A stretch of 28,165 nucleotides of DNA from an uncultured Roseiflexaceae bacterium (GTDB lineage Bacteria > Chloroflexota > Chloroflexia > Chloroflexales > Roseiflexaceae). Under the pieces are notes generated by a model. The model saw nothing but the letters and a program-made list of their open reading frames with translations, did not search any database and had not been told where the DNA came from. Position numbers and translations under genes: made by a program. The DNA lies in the NCBI GenBank assembly GCA_937988885.1, contig CALKHR010000078.1, positions 1 through 28,165 on the forward strand, given 5' to 3'. Positions 8,777-19,000 of this stretch are shown here, piece by piece. Positions within the stretch are counted from its first letter, which is position 1, and every line of letters starts with the position of its first letter.

Positions 8777-9373
8777 AGCACCACCATCCGCCGCAACCTC
8801 AGCACCTACGATCGCGACAGCCAGCGACTCTTCATCCGCCAGCCGTACTTCTACTCGCGAGTGCGCCGCCAAGCCGACCGCTGGCAGATCATCATTTTGG
8901 TCGATGAATCCGGCAGTATGCTCGACAACGTGATCCACGCCGCCGTCACCGCCGCGATCTTCTTAGGGCTGAAGGCGCTGCGCACACACCTCGTCCTGTT
9001 CGACACCGCGATCGTCGATGTGACCGACCACTGCAACGATCCCGTCGAGACGCTGATGCGCGTCCAACTCGGCGGCGGCACCGACATCGGCCATGCGCTG
9101 CGCTACGCCGCCGAATTGATCGACAACCCTCGTCGCACGATTGTCATCCTGATCACCGATTTCTACGAGGGCGCACCAACGCACCTGCTCTACTCGGCCA
9201 CCAAGCAGTTGGTCGATAGCGGCGTGACCCTGCTCGGCTTGGCTGCGCTCGACAGCGACGCCAAGCCCGTGTACGACCGCACCACCGCCGAGCACTTGGT
9301 CAAACTCGGCGCGCACGTCGGCGCGATGACCCCGGGCGAACTCGCCAACTGGGTTGCGCAAAAAGTACTGTAG
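8777..9373 (+). pseudogene. vWA-domain protein remnant lacking its N-terminal part, joined to DUF5682
   Basis: The reading begins TTIRRNLSTYDRDSQRLFIR and runs through a full von Willebrand A domain. The MIDAS elements are DESGSM (DxSxS), the Thr in GGGTDIG and the Asp in ITDFYEG, so the metal site is intact. In relatives, the segment before TIRRNL is preceded by roughly 200 residues of helical N-terminus. Here it abuts the DUF5682 C-terminus in a different frame, so an internal deletion has removed the end of one gene and the start of the next. In-frame starts at 8861 or later could still make a vWA-only polypeptide, but no ribosome site supports this. vWA proteins of this type work with MoxR AAA+ ATPases as metal-dependent adaptors. 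Confidence 0.75.
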
Positions 9374-9474
9374 GATATTTTGGGTGAAAGAAACGCTGGC
9401 AGCATGCGCAGGCCACCTCGATTCTGCAAGCCACTGCTAGCCACACGGGTAGCCAAGATAGGCATATCGACGCT

Positions 9475-11468
9475 ATGAGAACCGACCTGCTCGCCCTCAC
9501 AACCGACGATCTGACGTTGATCGCCAATCGAGGTCTCGTCAAGCGCGCCCAAGCCGAACTACAGGCTGGCGAACTGCTCTACACCATCGCCGAGGACGAA
9601 CAGGGCAACCTCACCATCGGTTGGAGCGACGAGACGACCTGCCGCATTCCCGCCGGGCAACCGCTGAGCGCCGCCCGTTGCAGTTGCCCCGCCACCACGA
9701 TCTGCCGCCACATCCTGCGCTCGGTGCTGGCCTACCAACAGTTCGCCGCGCAGGAGGCGCCCGCCCAGCCACCGCAAACCTGGGACCCGGGCACTATCGA
9801 CGACGCAACGCTCGCGCGCGTCTGCGCCAACGAAGCACTGACTTGGGCGCGCAAAACCCACGCCGCAGGCCAAGTGATCGAACTGGTGCGCAGCAGCAAG
9901 CCCAGCGCCTACCTGCACGGCTTCGGCATCGCCGTGCGCTTCCTGGTGCCCAGCGACCCACGCTACACCCACTGCGACTGCGCCGAGGCCGCGCCCTGCC
10001 GCCACGTCCCACTGGCGGTGCTGGCCTTCCGACAACTCGACCCGAACGCCACCAGTGGCATCATCGAAACAGCCGTCGTGCCCGCCCTGCTCCCCACCGA
10101 TCTGCTCGATGACCTAGCGCAGGCCCTCGGCGAACTCATCGTGCTGGGGCTGAGCAACGCGCCGCCCGCGCTGTTGGTGAAGCTGCGGCGCATCGAGCAG
10201 CGCTGCCGCGACGCCGAACTGCAATGGCCCGCCGATGCGCTCGCCGAACTCACGCAGCAACACGATGCCTACGCCGCCCACGATGCGCGCTTCGACCCAA
10301 GCATCGTCACCAGCGTGCTCGGCGAACTCTGCGTGCGCAGCGACGCCATCCGCAGCAATACGGGCGCGGTGCCACAACTGTTCGTGCGGGGCAGCAACCA
10401 AACCGCCGAAACGCGCCTCGAAGCCACGCGGCTCGTGGGCTTGGGCTGTAGCGTGCAGGTGCGGCGCGGCGGAGCCGAACTCACCGCCTACCAGCAAGAT
10501 ATCAACTCGGGCGCGCTCTCCGTGGTGCGCGTCGCCATCACCGACCCCAGCGAGCCATCCGTGCAGCCGAATCCGTGGCGTCACTACGCCCAAACGCCGA
10601 TCGCCAAGGGCATCAACCTAGAGGCGTTCGCCAGCGGTCAAGTGCTGCTCAAAAGCGCGCGGCGCTTCGCCAACGGCGAACTCAAGCTCGGTCGTGCACC
10701 AGCCAGCGCCCTCGCGCAAGCCTACAACTGGGAGACGCTGCGAGCGCCGTTGCTGGCCGAGAGCATCGCCGAACTGAGCGCACGGATCGCCGCACAACCA
10801 CCCGCCGTCTCACCGAGCGTCTCGCAGTCTGCGCCGTGGCCGCTGTCGATGCGGCGGCCTTCATCCCGCACGAGCAAGCCGTTCGGGCGCAACTCCGCGA
10901 CGCCGATGGCGATCATCTTCTGCTGCACCATCCGTACACAAGTCGCGGGCATCACGGCGTCGAGGCACTGTTGGCGGCGCTGCAACGCCACCCCAACGAC
11001 GTGCGCTTCGTGGCTGGGCACGTCACGCTGAGCGCGCACGGCCCGCAGATCGCGCCGACCGCCGTGGTATTCCAGGATGGCGCAACGCGGTTCGCCGTAC
11101 TGCCGTGGATCGCGCCGCCCGACGCCGAGCGCGAAGCCATTGCAGCGCCCGCCGCTGAGCACGCCGCCACCCATGACCCGCTGAGCGAGTACTGGTCGCG
11201 GGTACAAGCGGCGCTCGGCGATCTGTTGGTGGTGGGGCTACAACGGGCCGACAGCCGCACGAGTCAGCGCTGGCAGGAGTTGGCGCGCTTCGGTGGGGCG
11301 CTGGGCTTCGGGCGCAGCCTCGCCGCTATCGAGGCGTTATCAGCCGCGCTTGAGCGCAAAACCCACACGCTGCAATGGGAGGGCGCCTCAGTCGTACCGC
11401 ACGTGCTGGCGCTGGCCCGCATCTGCCTGCTGATCGGCGATGCGTTGGTGGAGTCAGGAGATAGTTAA
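9475..11468 (+). pseudogene. SWIM zinc-finger protein, frameshifted in the second half
   Basis: Two CxCx(n)CxH fingers are visible: CSCPATTICRH at about residues 74-84 and CDCAEAAPCRH at about 168-178. SWIM domains bind nucleic acid or protein partners, and this gene is the usual companion of DUF5682, vWA and MoxR. The first frame is coherent to about residue 440 (LLAESIAELSARIAAQPP). It then turns into Ser/Pro/Arg-rich nonsense and stops at 11031. From about 10800 the neighbouring frame continues the protein (LTERLAVCAVAAVDAAAFIP onward) to a TAA at 11468, which implies loss of one base near 10795-10810. The restored product would be about 664 residues. The start at 9475 is the first ATG of the coherent frame, and no strong ribosome site is seen. 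It ends 8 bases from the convergent defence operon. Confidence 0.78.
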
Positions 11469-11475
11469 GGAGGTA

Positions 11476-12369
11476 TTAGATATCGAGTTCAGGCCAATGA
11501 CAGACTTTTTTGAGCTGAGAGAAGAGAGCAGCATCTCTACTACGGAGATCTTGAGGAGTACATTCATAACCGTGATAATAACCCTCACAAAGGAAGTCAT
11601 CTAGTTCTTTTTCATCTGTTTGCTGCACCTCTATGGTACCCTCTAAGTGCATAGGGAATATATAAATTTTTCCATCTTTACGAGCAATAACACGTCTTGT
11701 TCCTTCAAGTTTTATACCTTGATTCAGTACCATTTCGGCTTCGCGATCATCCAATGTCATTGGTGCTACATAACCATCAAGATCGCTCGGCACGCTATGC
11801 TTTTGATTCTTTTCATATTTACGTCGATGCATTAGAAAATGGGATTTTTCCGAAATATTCCATACAATTCTCCGTTCAGATTCTGGACCATACAACACAT
11901 TTATCATCATTTTGTTATAGCATGAATGATTTCTCAAACTTAGTACAGCACATGTACTTTCAATCCCCTTAAATTGATCTGACGAAAAATGGGCCGCATA
12001 AGAAATAGCATATCCAGTTTCATCTCCATCATGAGGTGAAACGCTTTCTTCCCAACAACATTCAATGTTAACAATTTCAGGAAATCGATTGTGCGCGAAT
12101 GGACGCTTTGTCAAACTATCAAATAAAAACGTAAATAATGTACGCTCCCTACCAGAAGCCTGCTTCATATACCTAATCAACGCATCTTTAAACAAGACAT
12201 CTTTACTTATCATCCGGTTTACAATAACTGTATCACGATAAAACTCTACATCACTATATGTCTCTTGGAGATGCCTACAAATATCTGCCAATATCCGAAT
12301 AGTCGAAATGACATCTTCATAGGCAACGGCTTGTTCATCACAGGATTTACTATTGATAAAAATATACAT
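11476..12369 (-). CDS. Protein of unknown family, last gene of the putative defence operon
   Basis: No family is recognised in this 297-residue protein. It is rich in charged residues and appears soluble, without signal peptide or membrane helix. Notable stretches are ECCWEES (about residues 102-108), RRIVWNISEKSHFLMHRRKYE (about 167-187) and a conserved-looking end, YHGYECTPQDL. The start was set at the ATG at 12369. It overlaps the TGA of the ATPase gene as TGATG and has GGAG 8 bases upstream; an 18-residue in-frame extension into the ATPase gene is unlikely. The coupling argues for stoichiometric production with the ATPase, as an effector or partner. The DNA is much more AT-rich than the flanking genes, with many ATA/AAT-type codons, suggesting recent transfer. 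Confidence 0.7.
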   Translation of the reverse strand: MYIFINSKSCDEQAVAYEDVISTIRILADICRHLQETYSDVEFYRDTVIVNRMISKDVLFKDALIRYMKQASGRERTLFTFLFDSLTKRPFAHNRFPEIVNIECCWEESVSPHDGDETGYAISYAAHFSSDQFKGIESTCAVLSLRNHSCYNKMMINVLYGPESERRIVWNISEKSHFLMHRRKYEKNQKHSVPSDLDGYVAPMTLDDREAEMVLNQGIKLEGTRRVIARKDGKIYIFPMHLEGTIEVQQTDEKELDDFLCEGYYHGYECTPQDLRSRDAALFSQLKKVCHWPELDI

Positions 12370-13577
12370 CACAGCAACTCCATGAGATCCTGCTCGATTT
12401 GATCGAAGAAGCCTGCGGGCCACGGATCAATTCCACCATCGATATAGAGTTTGGGCTGAACCACAGATGCAGATGGATCATCGGTTTGATTTGAAAAGAA
12501 ATTCAAAGTAACCCGATCTGCATCAATAAGTTGCTGCTTTACAGCCCGACGAATACCGTTGAGTACATGGTCGCTATGCGTTTCAATGATCACTTGTGCA
12601 CCTGTTGCCGCTGCTCGCGCCAAAAATACGCCCATCGCTGACTGGCCAGCCGGGTGTAGATGCAACTCCGGATTCTCAATCAATACCAATGGCGCAATAC
12701 GCTTTTGATGTTGCGCAAATGCTACTGCCCCCAAACAGCCGGTAATCACAGGCAACACATGGCTAAGTCCATACCCCACATTTGTAGGTCGATGAAAGTT
12801 CGTTGCTGCGTTTGTACGTAGCTGTAAACGAAATTGATTGGTCCGCTCAATGGGTTGAAGATCAAATGCACTCCCAGGAAAGAAATGCGCTAGCCAAGCC
12901 TCAACTTGACGTTTCAGTTGAGGTGGTACTTCCGGCTGACACATAGCACTGGGGATCTCGAGATCCGCGTACTGGTGAATGTACCACGGCGTATATTCGC
13001 CGCGCGCGCCGACTCCATCTTGTTGAGCACGACTGCTGGCGGGGTAAGTCTCGCGAGGGCCGATCCGGTCTGCCGAAATATATGTCAAGGTTGTAATTGT
13101 CTCATACAGCGATGCAAGCACCTGACTCGCAGTTTGTGAAGCGGCCAAATCACTTCTTGGAATCAACTGATAGACAGGCTCTCCAACCTTGGGTGTTAAC
13201 GTTTGTTCCTCGCCAGTATCGAAATCGCGCCAGAGTAGTTCTGCAAGCGGTGCAGACATCGTATCTGTCTCATTTTTATCTGCCTTAAAAGACCATTGAG
13301 CCGCAACTTGCTCGTTCTCAATACCTAAAAGAAAATGATCTCGCCCACTCAAACGGTTGATGACTTCCTCGGCACTGCCAAGGGTCACATTTTTACCGTT
13401 TAAGATCAGACCAGGACTGCCGGGGCTTTCCGTGAGTGTTTGATGCAACAGCACCAGTACCTGAATACTGGTCGATTTTCCCGACGCATTGAGACCAGAT
13501 AGCAATGTCAGAGGAGCAAGCGGCAGGCTCAACTTCTGGAAACACTTGAAATGCTCAAGTGTAATTCGTTGCAGCAT
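12369..13577 (-). CDS. ABC/OLD-like AAA ATPase with C-terminal DUF3696
   Basis: A cytoplasmic ATPase of 402 residues. The Walker A motif GLNASGKST is at about residues 30-38, after the typical N-terminus MLQRITLEHFKCFQKLSL. The Walker B region PLVLIENPELHLHP is at about 292-306 and the switch-like segment IIETHSDHVLNGIRR at about 323-337. The C-terminus YIDGGIDPWPAGFFDQ is the DUF3696 signature. Proteins of this class occur in many defence operons and act as sensors or energy modules for an effector partner; no nuclease (TOPRIM) domain is seen here. AAGGAG lies 5 bases before the ATG at 13577 and overlaps the stop of the DUF262 gene upstream. The TGATG overlap couples it to the unknown 297-residue gene. 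Confidence 0.88.
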   Translation of the reverse strand: MLQRITLEHFKCFQKLSLPLAPLTLLSGLNASGKSTSIQVLVLLHQTLTESPGSPGLILNGKNVTLGSAEEVINRLSGRDHFLLGIENEQVAAQWSFKADKNETDTMSAPLAELLWRDFDTGEEQTLTPKVGEPVYQLIPRSDLAASQTASQVLASLYETITTLTYISADRIGPRETYPASSRAQQDGVGARGEYTPWYIHQYADLEIPSAMCQPEVPPQLKRQVEAWLAHFFPGSAFDLQPIERTNQFRLQLRTNAATNFHRPTNVGYGLSHVLPVITGCLGAVAFAQHQKRIAPLVLIENPELHLHPAGQSAMGVFLARAAATGAQVIIETHSDHVLNGIRRAVKQQLIDADRVTLNFFSNQTDDPSASVVQPKLYIDGGIDPWPAGFFDQIEQDLMELL

Positions 13578-13586
13578 GGTCTCTCC

Positions 13587-14963
13587 TTACTTGATGTCGC
13601 CGGGCAATCCAATATGAAAATCCTCGATGAGATTGAAGCGTTTTTCAACACGCCGCACATCATTCGTGGAATACGTGATCGCCTCGCGGAAAGCATCTTC
13701 GCGTTGAAGTTGATAAAAACGGCGCCGAAAATCATCTACATTTCGATCAACGAACTCTTCCGAGTAACGAATCATGAGGATCGAGTAGACATCAAAAAGC
13801 GCAATATTCAATACACTACGAGGACCATCCGGCGCGGTATGCCTCCGAAAAGCGTGTTTGCCAAACACGCGAAGATTATTGCGCATACTACGCTCAAAAT
13901 CAGGTGTCAGGTTGCGTGCGAGCTGTGCCTGGCCTAATCGGTTCATGTGTGTGAGCGCCTCGGCCAGGAAATCATCCATATTGCCGCCCTGCTTGCGATA
14001 ACCCTCCACACCGAAATAATAGAAGGCACAAAAGCGATTGATCGCTTCCCGATCACGCATAGTTTTGGTGTTAAGGCTCGAACCCGTCGCCTGCTTGAAG
14101 ATCTCGCTCTCCGCACGATCACGCAACCAACGTGTCGCATCGCCAACATGCAGACAGTTCCGCATCTGTTGGCGACTGAGCGCTACACCGCTATTCACAC
14201 GATCAAAAATATCGAGCTTGGCGCGATCAGGCACCTTCGAATCGATGAGGTAGAGGATCAATTGGGTATCTTCGATACGATTTTGTAGTTTAGGCTCCAG
14301 ATCCTTGAAAAACTTCTTATTCAACGATTCATTAGAGCCACTTAAACCACGGAGCGCAAACTCATTGTTGAGGAAGCGTCGAAAGGTTGTTAAGCGCTGT
14401 AATCCATCAACAACCACAATTTTGCCGTCATTGTTTTCGGCTAGGTAAAACACTGGCAGAGGGATGCGCAGTAGGGTGGATTCGATCAACTTACTCTGCT
14501 TATTGAGATCCCACACGAAATCTCGTTGGAAATCGGGGTCTAGAATAAACTGATTGTTGTTGATACGCCGAATAACGTCGAATACGGTTCGCTGTTCCGT
14601 GCGTATCAACAAACTATCGATGGGATAATCGCCGAAATTATTGGCACTGTCGTCGCTGCCCTCTGGGTCGGCTAACCCAGTGATATAGTTGCGGCCCGCC
14701 TCAGTAATCCGCCACTCTTTACTACCATCGTACGGGTACACCCAACCCTTGCCCACGGCGTCACGACTGATCAACGAGCGCAAGGTATCTTTACCCTGCT
14801 GCGATAAGCGCGCCCCTTCCATCATCCGTTCGACAGCTTCATAACACATTGCGGTCGTGGCTTTGCCGTCGTTGCTGATCATCAGGCGCAACACAATATC
14901 GATCTGCTGATCGCTAGATATGCCTACATCTGCGGCAGTTAGTTCTTGGATATCAGTGCTCAC
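13587..14963 (-). CDS. DUF262 protein with an N-terminal winged-helix-like domain
   Basis: Residues about 20-110 look like a winged helix (helical segment, then GKGWVYPYDGSKEWRITEAGRNYI). The DUF262 domain follows: DPDFQRDFVWD (about 139-149) and the signature DGLQRLTT (about 186-193), a variant of the DGQQR motif of GmrS and SspE that binds or hydrolyses nucleotide in a ParB-like fold. The C-terminal half is helical and resembles that of the next gene. No HNH/DUF1524 motif is present, so a nuclease activity is not visible. It starts at a GTG (14963), 15 bases after the stop of the second DUF262 gene, with a weak purine tract upstream. Length is 458 residues. DUF262 proteins are associated with sensing or restricting modified DNA, but the role here is inferred. 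Confidence 0.85.
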   Translation of the reverse strand: MSTDIQELTAADVGISSDQQIDIVLRLMISNDGKATTAMCYEAVERMMEGARLSQQGKDTLRSLISRDAVGKGWVYPYDGSKEWRITEAGRNYITGLADPEGSDDSANNFGDYPIDSLLIRTEQRTVFDVIRRINNNQFILDPDFQRDFVWDLNKQSKLIESTLLRIPLPVFYLAENNDGKIVVVDGLQRLTTFRRFLNNEFALRGLSGSNESLNKKFFKDLEPKLQNRIEDTQLILYLIDSKVPDRAKLDIFDRVNSGVALSRQQMRNCLHVGDATRWLRDRAESEIFKQATGSSLNTKTMRDREAINRFCAFYYFGVEGYRKQGGNMDDFLAEALTHMNRLGQAQLARNLTPDFERSMRNNLRVFGKHAFRRHTAPDGPRSVLNIALFDVYSILMIRYSEEFVDRNVDDFRRRFYQLQREDAFREAITYSTNDVRRVEKRFNLIEDFHIGLPGDIK

Positions 14964-14978
14964 AAGGCACTCGCTTTC

Positions 14979-16034
14979 TTATGTTAGAACACTTTGGATG
15001 AGGCTACTCACTACACCAAAACGATAGGCTATCTGCTCTTGAGTATCGGCATTTGGCTGGATAGCTGCAAAAAAAGCCGCATCGTTAGTCATTAATTCCA
15101 ACGAACCTTCTTGCAATGCTGTTTTGACAGGGTCTGTCTCCAACGTCGCGATTGGGTAACGCGTCAACAGGTTCGTCCATATCTCGAACAGCGCTTTGTT
15201 GAATGGCCCGGTTGGCTGATTCTCACGCACTTCTCGGAAGGCGAGTTCATCAAAAAGAGCGTACACCTTCCGCAAGCTATCAGCCAGATCATTCGCATAC
15301 TGATCGAGCTGCGCGTCGCTCATGCTGTTCAGTTCCTGCATCGAGCGATTCAGCAGTTCATCGAATGAATGCACACCCGCATCAGCAAATGCCTTTTGAT
15401 AATCATATAATCGGAACGCTATAAATCGCAACACGCATTCGCGAGCTTGCATACGGGTATCATCCACCTGGTTGTTGGTGGCCAATGCGAATATCTCTGT
15501 TTCGGCCTGCTGTTTCAACCACTGCGATGCTTTACCTAAATACAACGCATGACGAATCTCTTGGTTGTTTAGATACAGACCACCCGTATTGATGCGTTGG
15601 TAGATATGAAAGGTGACTTGCTCGGGAGTGCCAGCCTGGATCTCGATAATGGTGAGTTTTGTATCTTCGATCGTTGTGCGCTGTTCAGGTGTCAAATCAT
15701 CAAACGTTAAGCCATTGAGGTCTGATAGAAGTTCTAACCCTTGCAGCCGTAAAGTCTTCTTTTGGCAGAAATTCAGAAGTGCAGTCAAGCGTTGTAAGCC
15801 ATCGATCACCTGGCGATTGGTGGTATCTCTGGCATCGAGATAAAAGGATGGCAATGGGATATGGAGCAGTAACGATTCGATCAGGCGGCTCTGTTGCGTC
15901 GCATCCCAAACCACATTGCGCTGAAAATCGGGGTTGAGGGTAATGGCACCCTGCCCAATCTTGCGCAATATCTCAAAAACGCTAAACGGCGGCCTGTCGA
16001 TTTTGATCTGCGCAGGATCGAATGGTAATGTCAC
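14979..16034 (-). CDS. DUF262 protein, short paralogue
   Basis: A 351-residue DUF262 protein without the winged-helix extension. NPDFQRNVVWD lies at about 33-43 and DGLQRLTA at about 77-84, followed by FHIYQRINTGGLYLNNQEIR at about 142-161, the typical family continuation. The C-terminal helices (RECVLRFIAFRLYDYQKAF) align by eye with the longer neighbour (REAINRFCAFYYFGVEGY), so the pair probably arose by duplication. No HNH motif is present. The start is the GTG at 16034, which overlaps the TGA of the methyltransferase by four bases (GTGA), indicating translational coupling; AGGGG lies about 8 bases upstream. The two proteins may form a heteromer. Confidence 0.85.
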   Translation of the reverse strand: MTLPFDPAQIKIDRPPFSVFEILRKIGQGAITLNPDFQRNVVWDATQQSRLIESLLLHIPLPSFYLDARDTTNRQVIDGLQRLTALLNFCQKKTLRLQGLELLSDLNGLTFDDLTPEQRTTIEDTKLTIIEIQAGTPEQVTFHIYQRINTGGLYLNNQEIRHALYLGKASQWLKQQAETEIFALATNNQVDDTRMQARECVLRFIAFRLYDYQKAFADAGVHSFDELLNRSMQELNSMSDAQLDQYANDLADSLRKVYALFDELAFREVRENQPTGPFNKALFEIWTNLLTRYPIATLETDPVKTALQEGSLELMTNDAAFFAAIQPNADTQEQIAYRFGVVSSLIQSVLT

Positions 16035-19000
16035 TGCTCATCCCCTTGCTGCTCATCGCTAGCGCCCGCTGCCCCCACCGTCTCCTCGATCTGGCGAATC
16101 TCATCGCTCCGCAGCCCGTATAGCGCATAGACCCGCTGGTTGATCTCATCCTCCCAAGCGCTTACATCGGCCTTGGCATCCTGCTGCTTGGCCGCCAAAA
16201 TCCGTGTCACCAGATCATCAATCGCTGCTGTTGAGCTTGAAATGGGTATGGGTAGCTGTGTCACATACATAGGCTTGAACTCGTAATAGCCATTTTGCCG
16301 TGTCGCTGCTATTTGTCGAATATACCACCATAACACTTGTGAGTTTAATACAGCTCCAAGATAGTGGATATGAGGATGTATACAAATAGAAGTCTTATCG
16401 TTACTAAAAAAGTTATCTTGATCAATTGCATATGATGTATTAGCAACAATTGCGGGAATGATAATCTTCGGCTGTTCAAATTCCTGCCAATAGGCAACAT
16501 TATCTTGGATCTCATACCATTCATAAGAACCTGGTTTACGTCCTGTTCCAGGCATAAGAGCATCTTTAAACGCACTAAGATGTTGCTTAATAGCTGGATA
16601 CGAGTCTATATTGGTCCCTCGCCGTGTAAAAATCAACCATAAATCAGGATTTTCCACCCGCCAACGTTTAACATCACGCCCTCGTAGATAGGGCTTTAGC
16701 AACTCAGCGCTACTGGGATGCTCAGCGATCAGACGATCGCGGGTGGCCCGATCCACCACAAAGGCTTCATTCAAGCCAGTTAACACACCTCGATAAAAAC
16801 GACCACCCACATAATCGCCCAATGGTCTGCCAGCTCGGCGCAGTTTATCCAACAGCCGTTGGGTTGCCTCGCCCTCTAGCCGCCAACCATCGGGGGTAAG
16901 GCGCTTCTGCAACACCAGTGGCGCGTTCGGGCCAGGTCGAGCGATTTGCGCACGGGCACGCTCGATCTCCTGCGTAAACTGCGATAACGGGGTATTCGGA
17001 TTCCAGTTCAATGCCAGCAGTTGATGTTCCTCAGTTGGCGCACGCTTTTCGGCCACAATGATGCTGGGGTACGCGATCGCGGTAAACACCGCGGCGTCGC
17101 CGAAATCGATCAACTGCGCGATCTGCGTTTCGCGTGCCAACACACTACGCAACTGCTTGCCATAGCCAGCCCGTAGATATTTGTTGGACGTGATAAAACA
17201 GAGTACGCCGTTATCGCGCAAGAGATCGAGCGCCAAGGCATAGAAGTACACCAGCAGATCGGCGGTTCCGTTATACACATGAGGGTATTGCGATTGCAGC
17301 CACTGCTTGCGCTCTTTCAGTTGCTCTTGGCGCACATAGGGCGGGTTCGCGATCACCAGATCGAAGCCCCGATCCAAGCCAAACATCCATTTCGGATCAA
17401 AAAAGTTAGCGGATGTATTTTGGTTGTAGGGGTCCCACTGCGCCATAAGTTCGGCTTGCTCGGGCGCATAACCCTCATCCTGTAACAAGCTTTGCAGCTG
17501 CGCACGCAGCTCCTGATCCCGATCACGATATCTCCGCTTGGCGGCAATAGTGCGAGCGCTAAAATGGCGTGAACGTACATCGGCTAATTGCTGCTCAAGG
17601 TCGATGATATCTGGATTGGGCAAAGTGAGCTGCTGTTTATGCAGCTTGGCCAAACTATTGGCGGCCACCAGGCGCGTCTCCAAGTTGGGCAATGCACGCA
17701 CGCCACGGTTGTGCAGCGCATCATCCACCCGCTGATCAACCAGCAAGGAAATGAAAAAGCGCAACTTAGCGATCAGCACCGCGATCGGCTGGATATCCAC
17801 GCCGTAGATGCATTTCTCGATCAGGTATAGCTTACGGCCATAGCCGAGTTCGTTACGCTCAAACGCCTCCTCGATACCCTGTTTGGCAGCCTCGCGGGCC
17901 TCGACATCGGGAATCCGCTCCGCATCGGCGAGTTGGCGTTCTTTCCACAGCCGATTATGCGGATCAAGCTTGCCCAGCACATGCACCAGTTTTTGCAGCA
18001 CACCCATAGGGAATGCGCCGGAGCCAACCGCAGGATCAATGATCTTAAGATCGTCGATCGCCGTAACCAACTGCTGAATCTGCTGTTTGGTGAACAGCGC
18101 CTCAGCTGCGTAATCGTTGTAGCCCAATAGCAGACGCAAACGTTCATCGAGCGTCGCCTCGCGCGCTACTACGGCCTCATCACCGTCCTGCGCCTCGTTC
18201 TCGAGCGTAAAGCTTGGGAGCGACTGACCCGTGAGTTTCTGGCGAAAGAGCAGCAACAGCGACTCATCGACCATATACTCGACCACATTGCGGGGCGTAT
18301 AGAACGAGCCTGTCTCTTTGCGGGCCGTCAACCGCGTCTCGGGGTTATAGGCCGCCAACAGATTCTCGAATACATGGCCCAACAACTCGGGATCGAGCGC
18401 CACCTCCTCCTCAATTGGCGTATTCTCGGCGATCGTGAACTTATAGCTCTCGAAGATATCGATCAAGCCGCGAACTTGGTAACGCCGTCCCCGTGTGCCA
18501 TACACACTATTCAGGTCAACAATGCCATCGGGACCATCAAAGAAGAGCCGATTCGGCACGTGCAGCGGGTTGCCCTTCATCTCCGAGAAGCCATCGACCA
18601 GTGTATCGACGGTACGATTATCGATGGGATCAAGACACTCGAACAAACCGCCATTGAGAAAGGGAATATGCTTAAACAGATCGAGCGCCTGCTGCGCATC
18701 CCGAAAGTAATCCTCATAACGATAGACCGACGAAATACCGAAATGGCCATCGCGCCCGCCCGAGCTGTGCTTGCTCCGAAAGCGGCGCGGCAGTTTAGGG
18801 TTATCCATCTCGGTATTGAGCGTGGCAAAGAACAGATTCTGCAGGATCGCCTTGTAGTAACTACTGCTCTCGGGCGAGAAATCAACGAGCAGTTGTTCCA
18901 GATCCTTGCGCGTAAAGAGCTCATCGGGCACCAGGTGTTTCTCACGAAGGAACCAGACAAACATCACCCGCGTCAGCAAGCGGATCATGCTCATTGGGTT

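Noticed and set aside
13587..16034. GmrSD type IV restriction system
   Set aside because: DUF262 is present twice but the DUF1524/HNH nuclease half of GmrD is not seen in either protein.
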